A stretch of DNA of 64,000 bases, from positions 62,001 through 126,000 of the forward strand of contig WGMA01000028.1 of NCBI GenBank assembly GCA_016125285.1, read 5' to 3'. The position numbers and the translations under genes are program-made. Positions 43,419-52,400 of this stretch are shown in pieces. Under the pieces are notes generated by a model. It was not told the DNA's origin, did no database searches, and worked only from the letters and a program-made list of their open reading frames with translations. This DNA is from Phycisphaera sp. (GTDB taxonomy: Bacteria > Planctomycetota > Phycisphaerae > Phycisphaerales > Zrk34). The first letter of the stretch is position 1. Every line of letters starts with the position of its first letter.

Positions 43419-44636
43419 TCACTTCCGGGCGTCGAGCAGACGGATGACTTCGTCGACGTCCTTGTCGCCCCGGCCGGAGAGGTTGACCACGACGTGTCGG
43501 TCGGCGGGCATCGAGCGGGCGAGGGTCACGCCGTGGTGCAGGGCGTGCGACGATTCGAGTGCGGGGATGATGCCTTCGTACTTGCACAGCAGCTGGAACG
43601 TGGCGAGGGCGTCGCTGTCGGAGCTGGTGGTGTAGGCGACGCGGCCGGCGTCCTTCCAGTAGCTGTGCTCGGGGCCGACGCCGGGGTAGTCGAGTCCGGC
43701 GGAGATGGAGTGCACGTCGGCGGTCTGGCCGTCGGGGTCCTGCAGGACGTAGCTGAGCGAGCCGTGGAGCACGCCGGGGCTGCCCGCGGCGAGCGGCGCG
43801 GCGTGATCGCCCTGCGTCATCGCGCGGCCGCCGGCTTCGACGCCGATGAGCTTCACCTTCGTGTCCTCGATGAACGGATAGAAGATGCCCGCGGCGTTCG
43901 ACCCGCCACCCACGCACGCGACGACGGCGTCGGGCAGCCGGCCGATCTGTGTGAGAGATTGCGCACGCGCCTCGCGGCCGATGACGGACTGGAAGTCGCG
44001 GACGATCATCGGGAACGGGTGCGGCCCGACGACGGAGCCGATGATGTAGTGCGTGTGCTCGACGCTGCCCATCCAGTCGCGCATCGCCTCGTTGGTCGCG
44101 TCCTTCAGCGTCTTGCTGCCGGACTCGACCGCGACGACCTTCGCGCCGAGCAGTCCCATGCGGACGACGTTGGGTCGCTGGCGGCGGACGTCCTCGGAGC
44201 CCATGTAGACCTCGCAGTCGAGGCCGAGCAGGGCGGCGGCGGTGGCGGTGGCGACGCCGTGCTGCCCGGCGCCGGTCTCGGCGATGATGCGCTTCTTGCC
44301 CATGCGGACGGTCATCAGCGCCTGGCCGAGCGTGTTGTTGATCTTGTGCGCGCCTGTGTGGGCGAGGTCTTCGCGCTTGAGCCAGATGTTGGCGCCGCCG
44401 ACGTGCCGCGTGAGCCGCTTGGCGTGATACAGCGGCGTGGCGCGGCCGACGTAGTGCGTGAACAGGTCTTCGAGCTCGGCGGCGAACGACGGATCGGCCC
44501 TGGCCTTGTCGTACTCGGCCTGGAGTTCGTGCAGCGCCGCGATCAGCGTCTCGGGCACGTAAACGCCGCCGAACTGGCCGAATCGGCCGTGGCTGTCGGG
44601 GACGGCGGACAACGTTGCGGAGGGTGTCTGGCTCAT
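43419..44636 (-). CDS. trpB: Tryptophan synthase beta chain
   Basis: A 405-residue PLP enzyme that joins indole and serine to give tryptophan. The cofactor lysine lies in HTGAHKINN, the phosphate-binding loop is CVGGGSNA, and [13 protein letters not shown] at the N-terminus and the ETGAGQHG loop are diagnostic of the TrpB1 type that pairs with TrpA. trpA is not in this window. ATG 44636 is 8 nt after TACACT (44650-44645) with no ribosome-binding site, suggesting a leaderless mRNA. Confidence 0.97.
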   Translation of the reverse strand: MSQTPSATLSAVPDSHGRFGQFGGVYVPETLIAALHELQAEYDKARADPSFAAELEDLFTHYVGRATPLYHAKRLTRHVGGANIWLKREDLAHTGAHKINNTLGQALMTVRMGKKRIIAETGAGQHGVATATAAALLGLDCEVYMGSEDVRRQRPNVVRMGLLGAKVVAVESGSKTLKDATNEAMRDWMGSVEHTHYIIGSVVGPHPFPMIVRDFQSVIGREARAQSLTQIGRLPDAVVACVGGGSNAAGIFYPFIEDTKVKLIGVEAGGRAMTQGDHAAPLAAGSPGVLHGSLSYVLQDPDGQTADVHSISAGLDYPGVGPEHSYWKDAGRVAYTTSSDSDALATFQLLCKYEGIIPALESSHALHHGVTLARSMPADRHVVVNLSGRGDKDVDEVIRLLDARK

Positions 44637-44700
44637 AGCGCCACAGTGTAGGTGTGGGGCGTCGCGGGTACAATCTGCGCATGGGTGCGATCCGAATCTG

Positions 44701-44790
44701 ACCACGAAGAGCACAAAGACGCGAAGAACACAAAGGAATCCCTTTCTGTCTCCGCTTCGAGTCTTCGTGTGCTTCGTGTTCTTCGTGGTT
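44701..44790. repeat. CACGAAG-type giant hairpin repeat
   Basis: Arms built of CACGAAGA/CACAAAGACGCGAAG and their inverted counterparts CTTCGTGTTCTTCGTGGT flank a short centre, forming an imperfect stem of about 35 bp. Elements built of this motif are dispersed in many bacterial genomes. It lies in the leader of the HEAT-like gene, between the TACAAT box at 44669-44674 and the ATG at 44813. Confidence 0.8.
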
Positions 44791-44812
44791 AACCTGATCG
44801 TTCGGAGGCGTC

Positions 44813-45643
44813 ATGCGCACGATCCTCGCCGTCCTGTCTACGCTGCTCATCGTGTCGGCCTCGCTCGCCGGGCCCAAGCCCAGCGACACGGACGTGGCGC
44901 TGTGGCTGCGCGGCATCTACAGCGATGACTCGGCGGAGCGCATCACGTCGACGGTGGAGATCACCAAGCACGCCGAGCACATGGCGGGGGCGCTGCCGCA
45001 CCTCAAGGCGTGCCTCGCGCGCGAGGAGGAGGTCGGCATCAAGAACCTGATGCTCGACGCCATCCACAAGATCGAGGAGGCGACCGGGCAGCGCGCGCCC
45101 GCGGAGCCGAGCGACGTGAAGGCGATCGCGGCGAAGGTCGAGGCGCTGGTCGGCCAGCTCGATAAAGGCTCCGACGCCGAGCGGCGACAGGCGGCCACGG
45201 GGCTGCGGCTGATGGGCGTGCTCGCGTCGCCCGCGCTGCCGGCATTGTCGAACGTCGCGGAGCACAACGGCGATGCGCTGACGGCGAAGACGGCCGCGAC
45301 GGCGGTGAAGTCGATCCGCGCCGAGCTGTGGTTCGACACCGGCGACGCGCCGACGCAGATCAACGACCGCGCCGCGATCGAGGCGGAGCTGACACGCGTG
45401 ATCACGCAGCTCGTCGCCGCGCTCGACGACAAGACGGCGTCGAAACGGCTGCGTGCGATCAAGTCGCTGTCGTCGACCGACGCCGCGGGGGCGCCGGCGC
45501 TGGCCAGGTTGCATCAGGTCGCGCTCAATGACGAGAACCCCGGCGCCCGTCGGCTCGCGGGGCTGGCGATTCGCCGTATCACCGCGGCGCGGGACGAGAC
45601 CGAGGCGTATTACAAGCAGGCGTCGAAGAAGAGCGGCCAGTGA
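44813..45643 (+). CDS. Secreted HEAT-repeat-like protein
   Basis: A 276-residue protein with a signal peptide (MRTILAVLSTLLIVSASLAG) and an all-helical body. Helical pairs with ALPHLKACL, RRQAATGLRLMGVLASPALPAL and ARRLAGLAIRRI look like degenerate HEAT repeats, a scaffold for protein binding. Function unknown. CGGAGG lies 5 bases before ATG 44813. The probable promoter is TACAAT at 44669-44674, making a 130-nt leader that contains the CACGAAG hairpin. Confidence 0.75.
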   Translation: MRTILAVLSTLLIVSASLAGPKPSDTDVALWLRGIYSDDSAERITSTVEITKHAEHMAGALPHLKACLAREEEVGIKNLMLDAIHKIEEATGQRAPAEPSDVKAIAAKVEALVGQLDKGSDAERRQAATGLRLMGVLASPALPALSNVAEHNGDALTAKTAATAVKSIRAELWFDTGDAPTQINDRAAIEAELTRVITQLVAALDDKTASKRLRAIKSLSSTDAAGAPALARLHQVALNDENPGARRLAGLAIRRITAARDETEAYYKQASKKSGQ

Positions 45644-45650
45644 AGGGTTG

Positions 45651-45800
45651 CTGCGCTTGCGATGCTGGTTGCTGGATGGCTCGCTTCGCTCGCGATGCTT
45701 GATAGATGCGGCGTAGTACGATCGTCGCATCCAGCATCCAGCATCCAGCATCCAGCATCCAGCATCCAGCATCCAGCATCCAGCATCCAGCATCCAGCAT
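45651..45800. repeat. GCATCCA heptamer array with inverted flank, copy C
   Basis: Ten perfect tandem GCATCCA units (45727-45796), preceded by the inverted flank (GATGCTGG, GCTGGATGGCTCGCTTCGCT, GATGCTTGATAG). It follows the HEAT-like gene and precedes the DUF6797 gene, both on the plus strand. Confidence 0.92.
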
Positions 45801-45927
45801 CAGTTTCCTGTCTTTCGATGATTCCGCCGATGACGTGTAGCCTCGGCCGTTCGGCGTGCAATAATCAGTCGCACGCCCGGGCACGGTCGGGCGGTGGTTT
45901 TCTCAACGCTTAACGAAGGTGTGTGCA

Positions 45928-48321
45928 ATGCTGAAGCTGCGTAACGCGATGCGTGTGGGGTTGGTCTGCGTGCTGATGACGGCGGCGTTGCCGATGGCGG
46001 CGACGGCCGGCAGCAAGATGAAGGACATGGACAGCCGGTCGTACATCTCCGCGTCGTTCATCAGTCGGCCGGAGGGGACGTTCGACAACGACACGGGCGC
46101 GTTCAGCGGCGACAGCACGGCGCGCGGCATCGCGATCCGCCTCGGCGGCGACTGGGCCGGCGGCGTGGTGTTCGACGCGGACCTGATGCGGTGGTCGGCC
46201 GGCTGGCTCGGCGGCGAGCCGGCGTGGCGCGGCCCGGCGTTCGACGGCGCGCACGGCCCGAGCCCGACGCTCACCACACCGATCTGGCAGACGCCGCACG
46301 GCCCGGGCTGGTCCGGCCCCGACGGCTCACTTGCCGACCCGCGCCCCAACACGATCAGCCCGCAGGCGCCGCCCGGCCGACTGCCGAGCGCCTGGGCCAA
46401 GTACCGCGGCCTGTACACGCACGGCGAGCGCGTGATCGTGTCGTACTCCGTCGGCGACACACTCGTGCTCGAGACGCCGTCGCTGGAGACGCACGGCAAG
46501 GCAACCGCGTTCGTCCGCACGATCCGCGTCGGCAAACTCGGCGGGCCGCGCACGGTGATGCTCGTCGACGGCAACCCCGAGATCCCGCAGCCCGGGCAGA
46601 AACGCACGGTCGGCGTGGCGGACAAGGGCTACGAGCCGAACCCCGGCAAGCCGACCGTGATCGGCACGCTGAGCGAGGGCGACACGGTGGCGCGCATCGG
46701 TGACGTGCACGTCGCGATCGCGCACGCCCCGGCCGGCGCGAAGCTCGTGGCGACCGACAAGGGAACGATCACGCTGTCGCTGCCGGCGGGCGCGGCGACG
46801 ACGCTGAAGGTGCTGATCGCCGGCGGCGGCGACGACGCGCGCGGCGACTTCGTCGCGATGGCGAAGGCGACGGCGGCGCCCGACGACCTGATGGCGCTGA
46901 CGAAGGGAGGGCCGGCGCAGTGGCCCGACGTGGTCGAGACGAAGGGCGAGGTCAGCAACGACGACAAGGCCGCTTACGTGATCGACCGCGTGTCGCTGCC
47001 GGAGCACAACCCGTACGACGCGCGGATGCGCATCGGTGCGTTCGACTTTTTCACGTCGGACCCGACCAGGGCCGCGCTGAGCACGTGGCGGGGCGACGTG
47101 TGGATCGTCAGCGGCATCGACGACAACCTCGACAAGCTGACGTGGAAGCGCTTCGCCGTCGGCCTGCACCAGCCGCTCGGCCTGAAGATCGTCGACGACG
47201 TGATCTACACCGTCGGCCACGACCAGATCACGCGCCTCCGCGACCTGAACAACGACGGCGAGGCCGACTTCTATGAGTGCTTCAACAACGACTGGGAGCT
47301 GACCACGGCGTTCCACGCGTTCGCGTTCGATCTGCACACCGACCCGCAGGGCAACTTCGTGTTCGCGTTCGGCTCGCCGGTCCGCAGCGGCGGCGGCAAC
47401 TTCCACCGCATCACGAAGCACCACGGCTCGATCCTCGTCGTCACGCCCGACGGCAAGCAGATGAGCGTCTACGCCACGGGCCTTCGCGCGCCCAACGGCA
47501 TCGGCGTCAACCCCGTTACCGGGCAGATCACCAGCGGCGACAACGAGGGCACCTACGTGCCCAAGAGCCCGATCCACTGGGTCTCGAAGGGCGAGTTCCT
47601 CGGCGTGATGCAGTCGGCGCACCGCGAGCTGAGCGACGGCGAGACGCCGCCCAAGCCGCTGTGCTGGATGCCGAAGGACGTCGACAATTCGTGCGGCGGG
47701 CAGGTGTGGGTGACCAGCGACAGGTGGGGCCCGTTCAAGGGCGAGTTGATGCACATGTCGTACGGGCAGAGCTCGCTGTACCTCGTGCTCAAGGAAGAGA
47801 AGGACGGCATGATGCAGGGCGGCGTGGCGAAGTTCGAGCCGCTGCGGTTCACGTCGTCGTGCATGCGGGCGCACTTCAACGCGCGTGATGGGCAGCTGTA
47901 CGTCTCGGGCCTCAAGGGCTGGCAGTCCAACGCGGGCAAGGAGGGCGGCCTCGACCGCGTGCGCTTCACCGGCAAGCCCGTCCGCATGCCCAGCGCCCTG
48001 CACATCGACCCCGACGGCCTTCGCCTCACGTTCACCTGCAAGCTCGACAAGGAACTGGCCGAGGATACCGAGTCGTACAACGTCGCGACGTGGAACTACA
48101 AGTGGACCGGCGGCTACGGCTCGGGCGACTTCGACAAGGCCACGCTGAAGGTCACCGGCGCGAAGCTCAGCGACGACGGCCAGACGGTGACGCTGAAGGT
48201 GGATGGCATCAAGCCCGTGATGCAGATGCAGATCCAGTACGATCTGGAGTCGACCGACAAGGCGATCGTCAACGGCAAGGTGTACAACACAATCCACTCA
48301 ACGGGCGCGGCGGGGGAGTGA
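45928..48321 (+). CDS. Secreted DUF6797-like protein with sorbosone-dehydrogenase-type beta-propeller
   Basis: A 797-residue secreted protein with signal peptide 1-25 (LPMAATAG). Residues ~30-330 match the DUF6797 type N-terminus (ISRPEGTFDND, then GIAIRLGGDWAGGVVFDADLMRW-like blocks). Residues ~370-680 look like a six-bladed propeller of the glucose/sorbosone dehydrogenase kind: VGLHQPLGLKIVDDVIYTVG, DLNNDGEADFYECF, GLRAPNGIGVNP and GGQVWVTSDRWGPFKG. No cytochrome motif (CxxCH) is present, unlike many planctomycete relatives. GAAGG precedes ATG 45928. Its role in sugar oxidation or polymer binding is uncertain. Confidence 0.83.
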   Translation: MLKLRNAMRVGLVCVLMTAALPMAATAGSKMKDMDSRSYISASFISRPEGTFDNDTGAFSGDSTARGIAIRLGGDWAGGVVFDADLMRWSAGWLGGEPAWRGPAFDGAHGPSPTLTTPIWQTPHGPGWSGPDGSLADPRPNTISPQAPPGRLPSAWAKYRGLYTHGERVIVSYSVGDTLVLETPSLETHGKATAFVRTIRVGKLGGPRTVMLVDGNPEIPQPGQKRTVGVADKGYEPNPGKPTVIGTLSEGDTVARIGDVHVAIAHAPAGAKLVATDKGTITLSLPAGAATTLKVLIAGGGDDARGDFVAMAKATAAPDDLMALTKGGPAQWPDVVETKGEVSNDDKAAYVIDRVSLPEHNPYDARMRIGAFDFFTSDPTRAALSTWRGDVWIVSGIDDNLDKLTWKRFAVGLHQPLGLKIVDDVIYTVGHDQITRLRDLNNDGEADFYECFNNDWELTTAFHAFAFDLHTDPQGNFVFAFGSPVRSGGGNFHRITKHHGSILVVTPDGKQMSVYATGLRAPNGIGVNPVTGQITSGDNEGTYVPKSPIHWVSKGEFLGVMQSAHRELSDGETPPKPLCWMPKDVDNSCGGQVWVTSDRWGPFKGELMHMSYGQSSLYLVLKEEKDGMMQGGVAKFEPLRFTSSCMRAHFNARDGQLYVSGLKGWQSNAGKEGGLDRVRFTGKPVRMPSALHIDPDGLRLTFTCKLDKELAEDTESYNVATWNYKWTGGYGSGDFDKATLKVTGAKLSDDGQTVTLKVDGIKPVMQMQIQYDLESTDKAIVNGKVYNTIHSTGAAGE

Positions 48322-48384
48322 GTGGGGGGTTTTCGAGTTTTGATTTTTGAATTTTGATTGGCGCGGCGCGCGGTGCCGTGTGAC

Positions 48385-48488
48385 GTTTAGCGACGCCCCG
48401 TGGGGGCGTGCTTCACAATCGATCGGCCGCGCGTCGAACAACTCTTTGAAAACAGCGGAAAGCACGCCCCTGCGGGGCGTCGTTAAAC
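48385..48488. repeat. Inverted pair of TTTAGCGACGCCCC repeats
   Basis: Copy 1 (48385-48413) reads GTTTAGCGACGCCCCGTGGG and on to GGCGTGCTT. Copy 2 (48460-48488) is its near-exact inverse, AAGCACGCCCCTGCGGGGCG to TCGTTAAAC. Each folds as a GC-rich hairpin; the pair could also form one long hairpin. They lie between convergent genes and may stop transcription in both directions. Confidence 0.82.
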
Positions 48489-48501
48489 AGCCGACCAGGC
48501 A

Positions 48502-49800
48502 TCACTCGACGAGGTCGCCGATCAGCATGATCGCGCCGACGCGGAGGTTGGCGCCGTCGTATTTCTTGGGGTCGAAGTTGGGCTTGGATTTTTCGCGGTC
48601 GGTGACGGAGGAGCGGTCGGGTTGGCCGGGGGCGACTTCGACGGTGACGGTGTGGACGGCGGCGGGGTCGAGGCCGTCGGCGATCTGGAGTGTGGCGATG
48701 CGGTGGTAGGTGCAGTAGTGGTCGAAGCGGGGGACCGGGCCGCGGGTCTTGCCGTCGACGGTGATGGTGACCTGTCCGCCGTCGGGGCCGAGCAGGTCGT
48801 ACAGCGCGGCCTTGGATCCGCGGAACTTGAACGTCAGCTTCTGCCCCGGCGTGTCGGCGAGCCAGAGCGAATCCATGCGGTTGCCGAATGATTTGACGAG
48901 GTTGTTGTCGGGCGGCAGTTGCTTCCACCCGCCGCTGGTCATCGACTCGGTCACGGGGACCATCTTCGCGGCTTCCCAGTTGTCGGCGATGAACGGCGTG
49001 GCGAGCTTCGCCTTGTGATCGACGGGCTTGGCGCTCTTGAAGTGCTGCATCGCGTCGGCGATGACCTCGAGGTAGACCTGATGCCCGGCGTCGACGGGGT
49101 GCACGCCGTCCTTCGAGAAGACGATCACGTCCTTCGGCGCGTCGCCCGAGTCCGGCGGCTTGATGATGAGCTTGTGGTCGTTGAGCAGCTGCGTGATGCG
49201 CAGCGCCATGTTGATCGACGGGATGCCGTAGTGCTCGGCGAGCATCTCGTCGGCCCCGGCGGCGCGCGGGTATTCGCCGGCGGTCAGGGGCACTTCGTAG
49301 TTGCTGCGGAAGGTGTAGACGAAGCAGATGTCGGTGTCGGGGTCCTGCTGCCAGGTCTGGCGGACGATGCCCTCCATGCCGCGCCAGATGTTCTTCGGGT
49401 CGGCGCCGCCGTCGTTGACGGAGAACTCGACGAAGAGGAGATCGGGCTTGCCGCGCAGCGCGTCGTGGCCGAGCCGGAAGACGCCGAGGTCGGAGCCGGT
49501 GCCGCCGATCGCGGCGTGGATCTCGTCGATCTTCGACTTGGGGTACTGCTCGCGGAACCAGTTGAGCGTCTTGTTGCGCCAGCCGTTCATCGCGGTGATG
49601 GATCCGCCGAGGTAGGCGATCTTCACGTCCTTGCCGGCTTCGAGCTTCGCGAAGAAGTGGCCGAGGCCGTCGCGCTGGTTGTACATCTCGGTCTTGACCG
49701 GCGCGTAGACAGGGTCGGCGGCGTGCGCGGCGGCGCAGAGCGCGGAGAGCGTGAGTATGAGGGTGACGGTCAGACGATCACGCTGTGCCCATCGTGTCAT
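48502..49800 (-). CDS. Secreted SGNH/GDSL-type esterase
   Basis: A 432-residue secreted hydrolase with signal peptide 1-27 (ALCAAAHA). SGNH blocks: block I is [12 protein letters not shown], a Gly in [14 protein letters not shown], block [13 protein letters not shown] and the catalytic Asp/His in [11 protein letters not shown] (~240). The C-terminal 150 residues form a beta-sandwich ([20 protein letters not shown]). The family removes acyl groups, commonly acetyl, from polysaccharides. Repeats of the TTTAGCGACGCC family occur on both sides of the gene. Confidence 0.9.
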   Translation of the reverse strand: MTRWAQRDRLTVTLILTLSALCAAAHAADPVYAPVKTEMYNQRDGLGHFFAKLEAGKDVKIAYLGGSITAMNGWRNKTLNWFREQYPKSKIDEIHAAIGGTGSDLGVFRLGHDALRGKPDLLFVEFSVNDGGADPKNIWRGMEGIVRQTWQQDPDTDICFVYTFRSNYEVPLTAGEYPRAAGADEMLAEHYGIPSINMALRITQLLNDHKLIIKPPDSGDAPKDVIVFSKDGVHPVDAGHQVYLEVIADAMQHFKSAKPVDHKAKLATPFIADNWEAAKMVPVTESMTSGGWKQLPPDNNLVKSFGNRMDSLWLADTPGQKLTFKFRGSKAALYDLLGPDGGQVTITVDGKTRGPVPRFDHYCTYHRIATLQIADGLDPAAVHTVTVEVAPGQPDRSSVTDREKSKPNFDPKKYDGANLRVGAIMLIGDLVE

Positions 49801-49815
49801 CGTGGTGGCTCCTGT

Positions 49816-50011
49816 GTTTAGCGACGCCTACTCCCTCTCCCTGCCAGGGAGAGGGCTGGGGTGAGGGTCGAGCGTTCGCATATGTATGACTGCTTCGCGT
49901 GAGCAGTGTCGCGTTCGCGGATCCATCCCCCTCACCCAGCCTCTCCCCCACTTGGGGGAGAGGGGTTTGCGTGTTGCATCGTAAGCACGCCCCTGCGGGG
50001 CGTCGCTAAAC
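49816..50011. repeat. Cluster of dispersed hairpin repeats upstream of the SGNH gene
   Basis: Four elements in 200 bases: a truncated TTTAGCGACGCC (49817-49828), a CCCTCTCCC/GGGAGAGGG element with GGGTGAGGGT tail (49831-49868), an inverted copy of the same family (49927-49966, CCCCTCACCC to GGGGGAGAGGGG), and a full AAGCACGCCCC-type element (49983-50011). No gene is seen in this gap between SGNH and fumC. Confidence 0.8.
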
Positions 50012-50035
50012 GCTGCGGAATACGCTGCGCGTGGC

Positions 50036-51469
50036 TTACTCCTTGACGCCGGGCTTCGTCATCGACATCGGGTCGAGCAGGGCGTTGAGCTTCTTCTTGT
50101 CGAGCTTGACCGTGCCGGCGTCGATCTTTTCGAGGGTGACCTGGCGGACGGTCTTGCCTTCCTTGTGGGCCTGCTTGGCGATGGCGGCGGCGTTGTCGTA
50201 GCCGATGACGGGGGCGAGCGAGGTGCACATGGCGAGGGACTCTTCGATGAGTTCCTTGCAGCGTTTGCGGTCGACCTCGAGGCCGTCGAGCAGGTTGACG
50301 CGGAACACGTCGCTGACGGAGGCGAGCAGCTTGATGGAGGTGACGAGGTTGTCGGCCATCATGGGCATGGCGACGTTGAGGTCGATGAGGGAGCCGATGC
50401 CGCCGAGGGCGCCGGTGGTGATCGCCGCGTCGTTGCCGATGACCTGGCACGCGACCTGGACCATCGACTCGCAGATGACGGGGTTGACCTTGCCGGGCAT
50501 GATGGACGAGCCGGGCTGGATGGCGGGGAGGATGAGCTCGCCGAGACCGCAGCGGGGGCCGGAGCCGAGCCAGCGGATGTCGTGTGCGATCTTGCTGAAC
50601 GACACGGCGATGGTCTTGAGCTGGCCGGATGCTTCGACGACGCAGTCACGCGTGGCCTGGGCTTCGAAGTGGTTGCGTGCCTCGCGGAAGCGGCAGCCGG
50701 TGACGGCGGAGAGCTTCTTGCAGACGAGGCCGGCGAACTTCGGATGCGTGTTGAGGCCGGTGCCGACGGCGGTGCCGCCGATGGCCAGCTCGCTGAGCGC
50801 GGTGATGGCCATGTCGGTGCGTTCCACGGCGTAGGCGACCTGCGCGGCGTACCCGCTGAACTCCTGGCCAAGGCGGATCGGCGTGGCGTCCTGCAGGTGC
50901 GTGCGGCCGATCTTCACGATCTTGTCCCACTTGCGTGCCTTCGCGGCGAGGGCCTTCTGGAGGCGTTGCAGCGCGGGGCGGAGCTGGGTCTTGAGCAGGA
51001 CGACCGCGGCGACGTTCATCGCGGTGGGGAAGGTGTCGTTGGAGGACTGGCCGTAGTTGACGTGGTCGTTGGGGTGGACGGGGTCCTTCGAGCCGATGGG
51101 CTTGCCGGCGAGCTGGCTGCAGCGGTTGGCGATGACCTCGTTGGCGTTCATGTTGGTCGACGTGCCGGAGCCGGTCTGGAAGATGTCGACGGGGAAGTGC
51201 TCGTCGAGCTTGCCCTGTGCGACCTCGGCGCAGGCCTGCATGATGATGTTGGCGACGGCGGGCTTGAGGGTCTTGAGGGACTTGTTGGCGTCGGCGCAGG
51301 CGCTCTTGAGCAGGCCGAAGGCGTGGATCACCTCGGCGGGGACGGGTCGGCCGCTGACGGGGAAGTTGAGCACGGCGCGCTGCGTGGAGGCGCCGTAGAG
51401 CGCGTCGGCGGGAACGGTCATCTCACCCATCGAGTCTTTCTCGATACGTGGCTTGGTCTGCTTGGCCAT
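50036..51469 (-). CDS. fumC: Class II fumarate hydratase
   Basis: A 477-residue TCA-cycle enzyme that interconverts fumarate and malate. The superfamily signature is GSSIMPGKVNP (~322). The substrate motifs TGSGTSTNMNANEV, NYGQSSND and GRTHLQDATP are all present. Similarity to aspartase is considerable, but the HLQDATP and the overall sequence fit FumC better. AGAAGGA lies upstream of ATG 51469. The next gene upstream on the same strand is a SPOR lipoprotein, 56 bp away. Confidence 0.93.
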   Translation of the reverse strand: MAKQTKPRIEKDSMGEMTVPADALYGASTQRAVLNFPVSGRPVPAEVIHAFGLLKSACADANKSLKTLKPAVANIIMQACAEVAQGKLDEHFPVDIFQTGSGTSTNMNANEVIANRCSQLAGKPIGSKDPVHPNDHVNYGQSSNDTFPTAMNVAAVVLLKTQLRPALQRLQKALAAKARKWDKIVKIGRTHLQDATPIRLGQEFSGYAAQVAYAVERTDMAITALSELAIGGTAVGTGLNTHPKFAGLVCKKLSAVTGCRFREARNHFEAQATRDCVVEASGQLKTIAVSFSKIAHDIRWLGSGPRCGLGELILPAIQPGSSIMPGKVNPVICESMVQVACQVIGNDAAITTGALGGIGSLIDLNVAMPMMADNLVTSIKLLASVSDVFRVNLLDGLEVDRKRCKELIEESLAMCTSLAPVIGYDNAAAIAKQAHKEGKTVRQVTLEKIDAGTVKLDKKKLNALLDPMSMTKPGVKE

Positions 51470-51525
51470 CTTGGCGTGTCCTTCTCTGAAAAACGAAAGG
51501 GAGTTGGGAGTGGGTCTTGGTGGGC

Positions 51526-52332
51526 TCAGTTGTCGGTCTTGATCGTGGTCACGGCCACGTCTTTGTCGCCGAGGCGGGTGCGTGCGGTCATCGCGATGTT
51601 GAACGACACGTACTTGCCGACCTGCACGAGGTACAGCGTCGCGCCGTTCGGGGCCTTGCTGGGCATGACGCGCGGCGTGCCGATGCCCAGGCGTTCGCAC
51701 TTCTCACGCAGGTCGCGGGCGCGGTCGTTGGCGTTGGTCTCGTTGGAGTACGCGCCGAGCTGCAGCGTGAAGCCGCTGGAGTCGAGCTGCTGCTGGGCGG
51801 CGAGCCTGAGCGACGGCGAGGTCGCCATCGTCGTGCACAGCTGCAGGTGCTTCTGCGCGTCTTCCCAGCGGCCGAGCTTCTGGTAGACGCTGGCCAGGTG
51901 GTAGTGGGCCTGGGCGGCGTCGTTGCCGTTCAGCTTCGTGGTGGCGCGCAGCAGGCACGACTCGGCGAGGATGTTTTCGCCGCGCTCCTTGTAGATCAGG
52001 CCGAGCGTCGCGTTGGTCGGCCCGCCGATTTCGTCGTTGCCGTTGAACTTCAGCGGGTTCAGCAACGACAGCGCCTCGGCGGTCTTGTCGAGGCGGTAGG
52101 CGCTCATGCCGGCGACGAAGCGGGCGCGGTCCTCGTCGGCGCCCGACGTGTTGCGCATCGCGGTCTTCGCCTTGACCAGCGCGGTGTTGTACTGGTGGTT
52201 GTCGTACTCCACCAGCGCCTCGTCGAGCGACTTGGATTGCGGGGGGGCACAGCCCGGCAACGCCGCGGCCAGCGCGAGCAGCGCGACGGCGGCGAGAGCG
52301 GGGCGACGGCTTGCCTTGAGTCTCCTGACCAT
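51526..52332 (-). CDS. Lipoprotein with TPR-like repeats and C-terminal SPOR domain
   Basis: A 268-residue protein. Lipobox LPGC (Cys25) follows a basic signal sequence (VRRLKASRRPALAAV). Residues ~35-170 are tetratricopeptide-like helical pairs (ALVEYDNHQYNTALVKAKTA, YHLASVYQKLGRWEDAQKHL). Residues ~185-268 look like a SPOR domain (FTLQLGAYSNETNANDRARD, TLYLVQVGKYVS), which binds glycan strands stripped of stem peptides at division sites. ATG 52332 lies 8 nt after TACAAT (52346-52341) and lacks a ribosome-binding site. Divergent from the AMP-ligase gene. Confidence 0.88.
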   Translation of the reverse strand: MVRRLKASRRPALAAVALLALAAALPGCAPPQSKSLDEALVEYDNHQYNTALVKAKTAMRNTSGADEDRARFVAGMSAYRLDKTAEALSLLNPLKFNGNDEIGGPTNATLGLIYKERGENILAESCLLRATTKLNGNDAAQAHYHLASVYQKLGRWEDAQKHLQLCTTMATSPSLRLAAQQQLDSSGFTLQLGAYSNETNANDRARDLREKCERLGIGTPRVMPSKAPNGATLYLVQVGKYVSFNIAMTARTRLGDKDVAVTTIKTDN

Positions 52333-52400
52333 TGGCGGGTATTGTAACGCCTCTCGTCGCCGCGTCATGGTGGCGTCGACAACTTGTGGAAAGGACACGC

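Noticed and set aside
43300-44916. A 538-codon minus-strand frame overlapping trpB in another frame
   Set aside because: It shadows trpB and runs through the CACGAAG repeat ([10 protein letters not shown] peptide); no conserved features.
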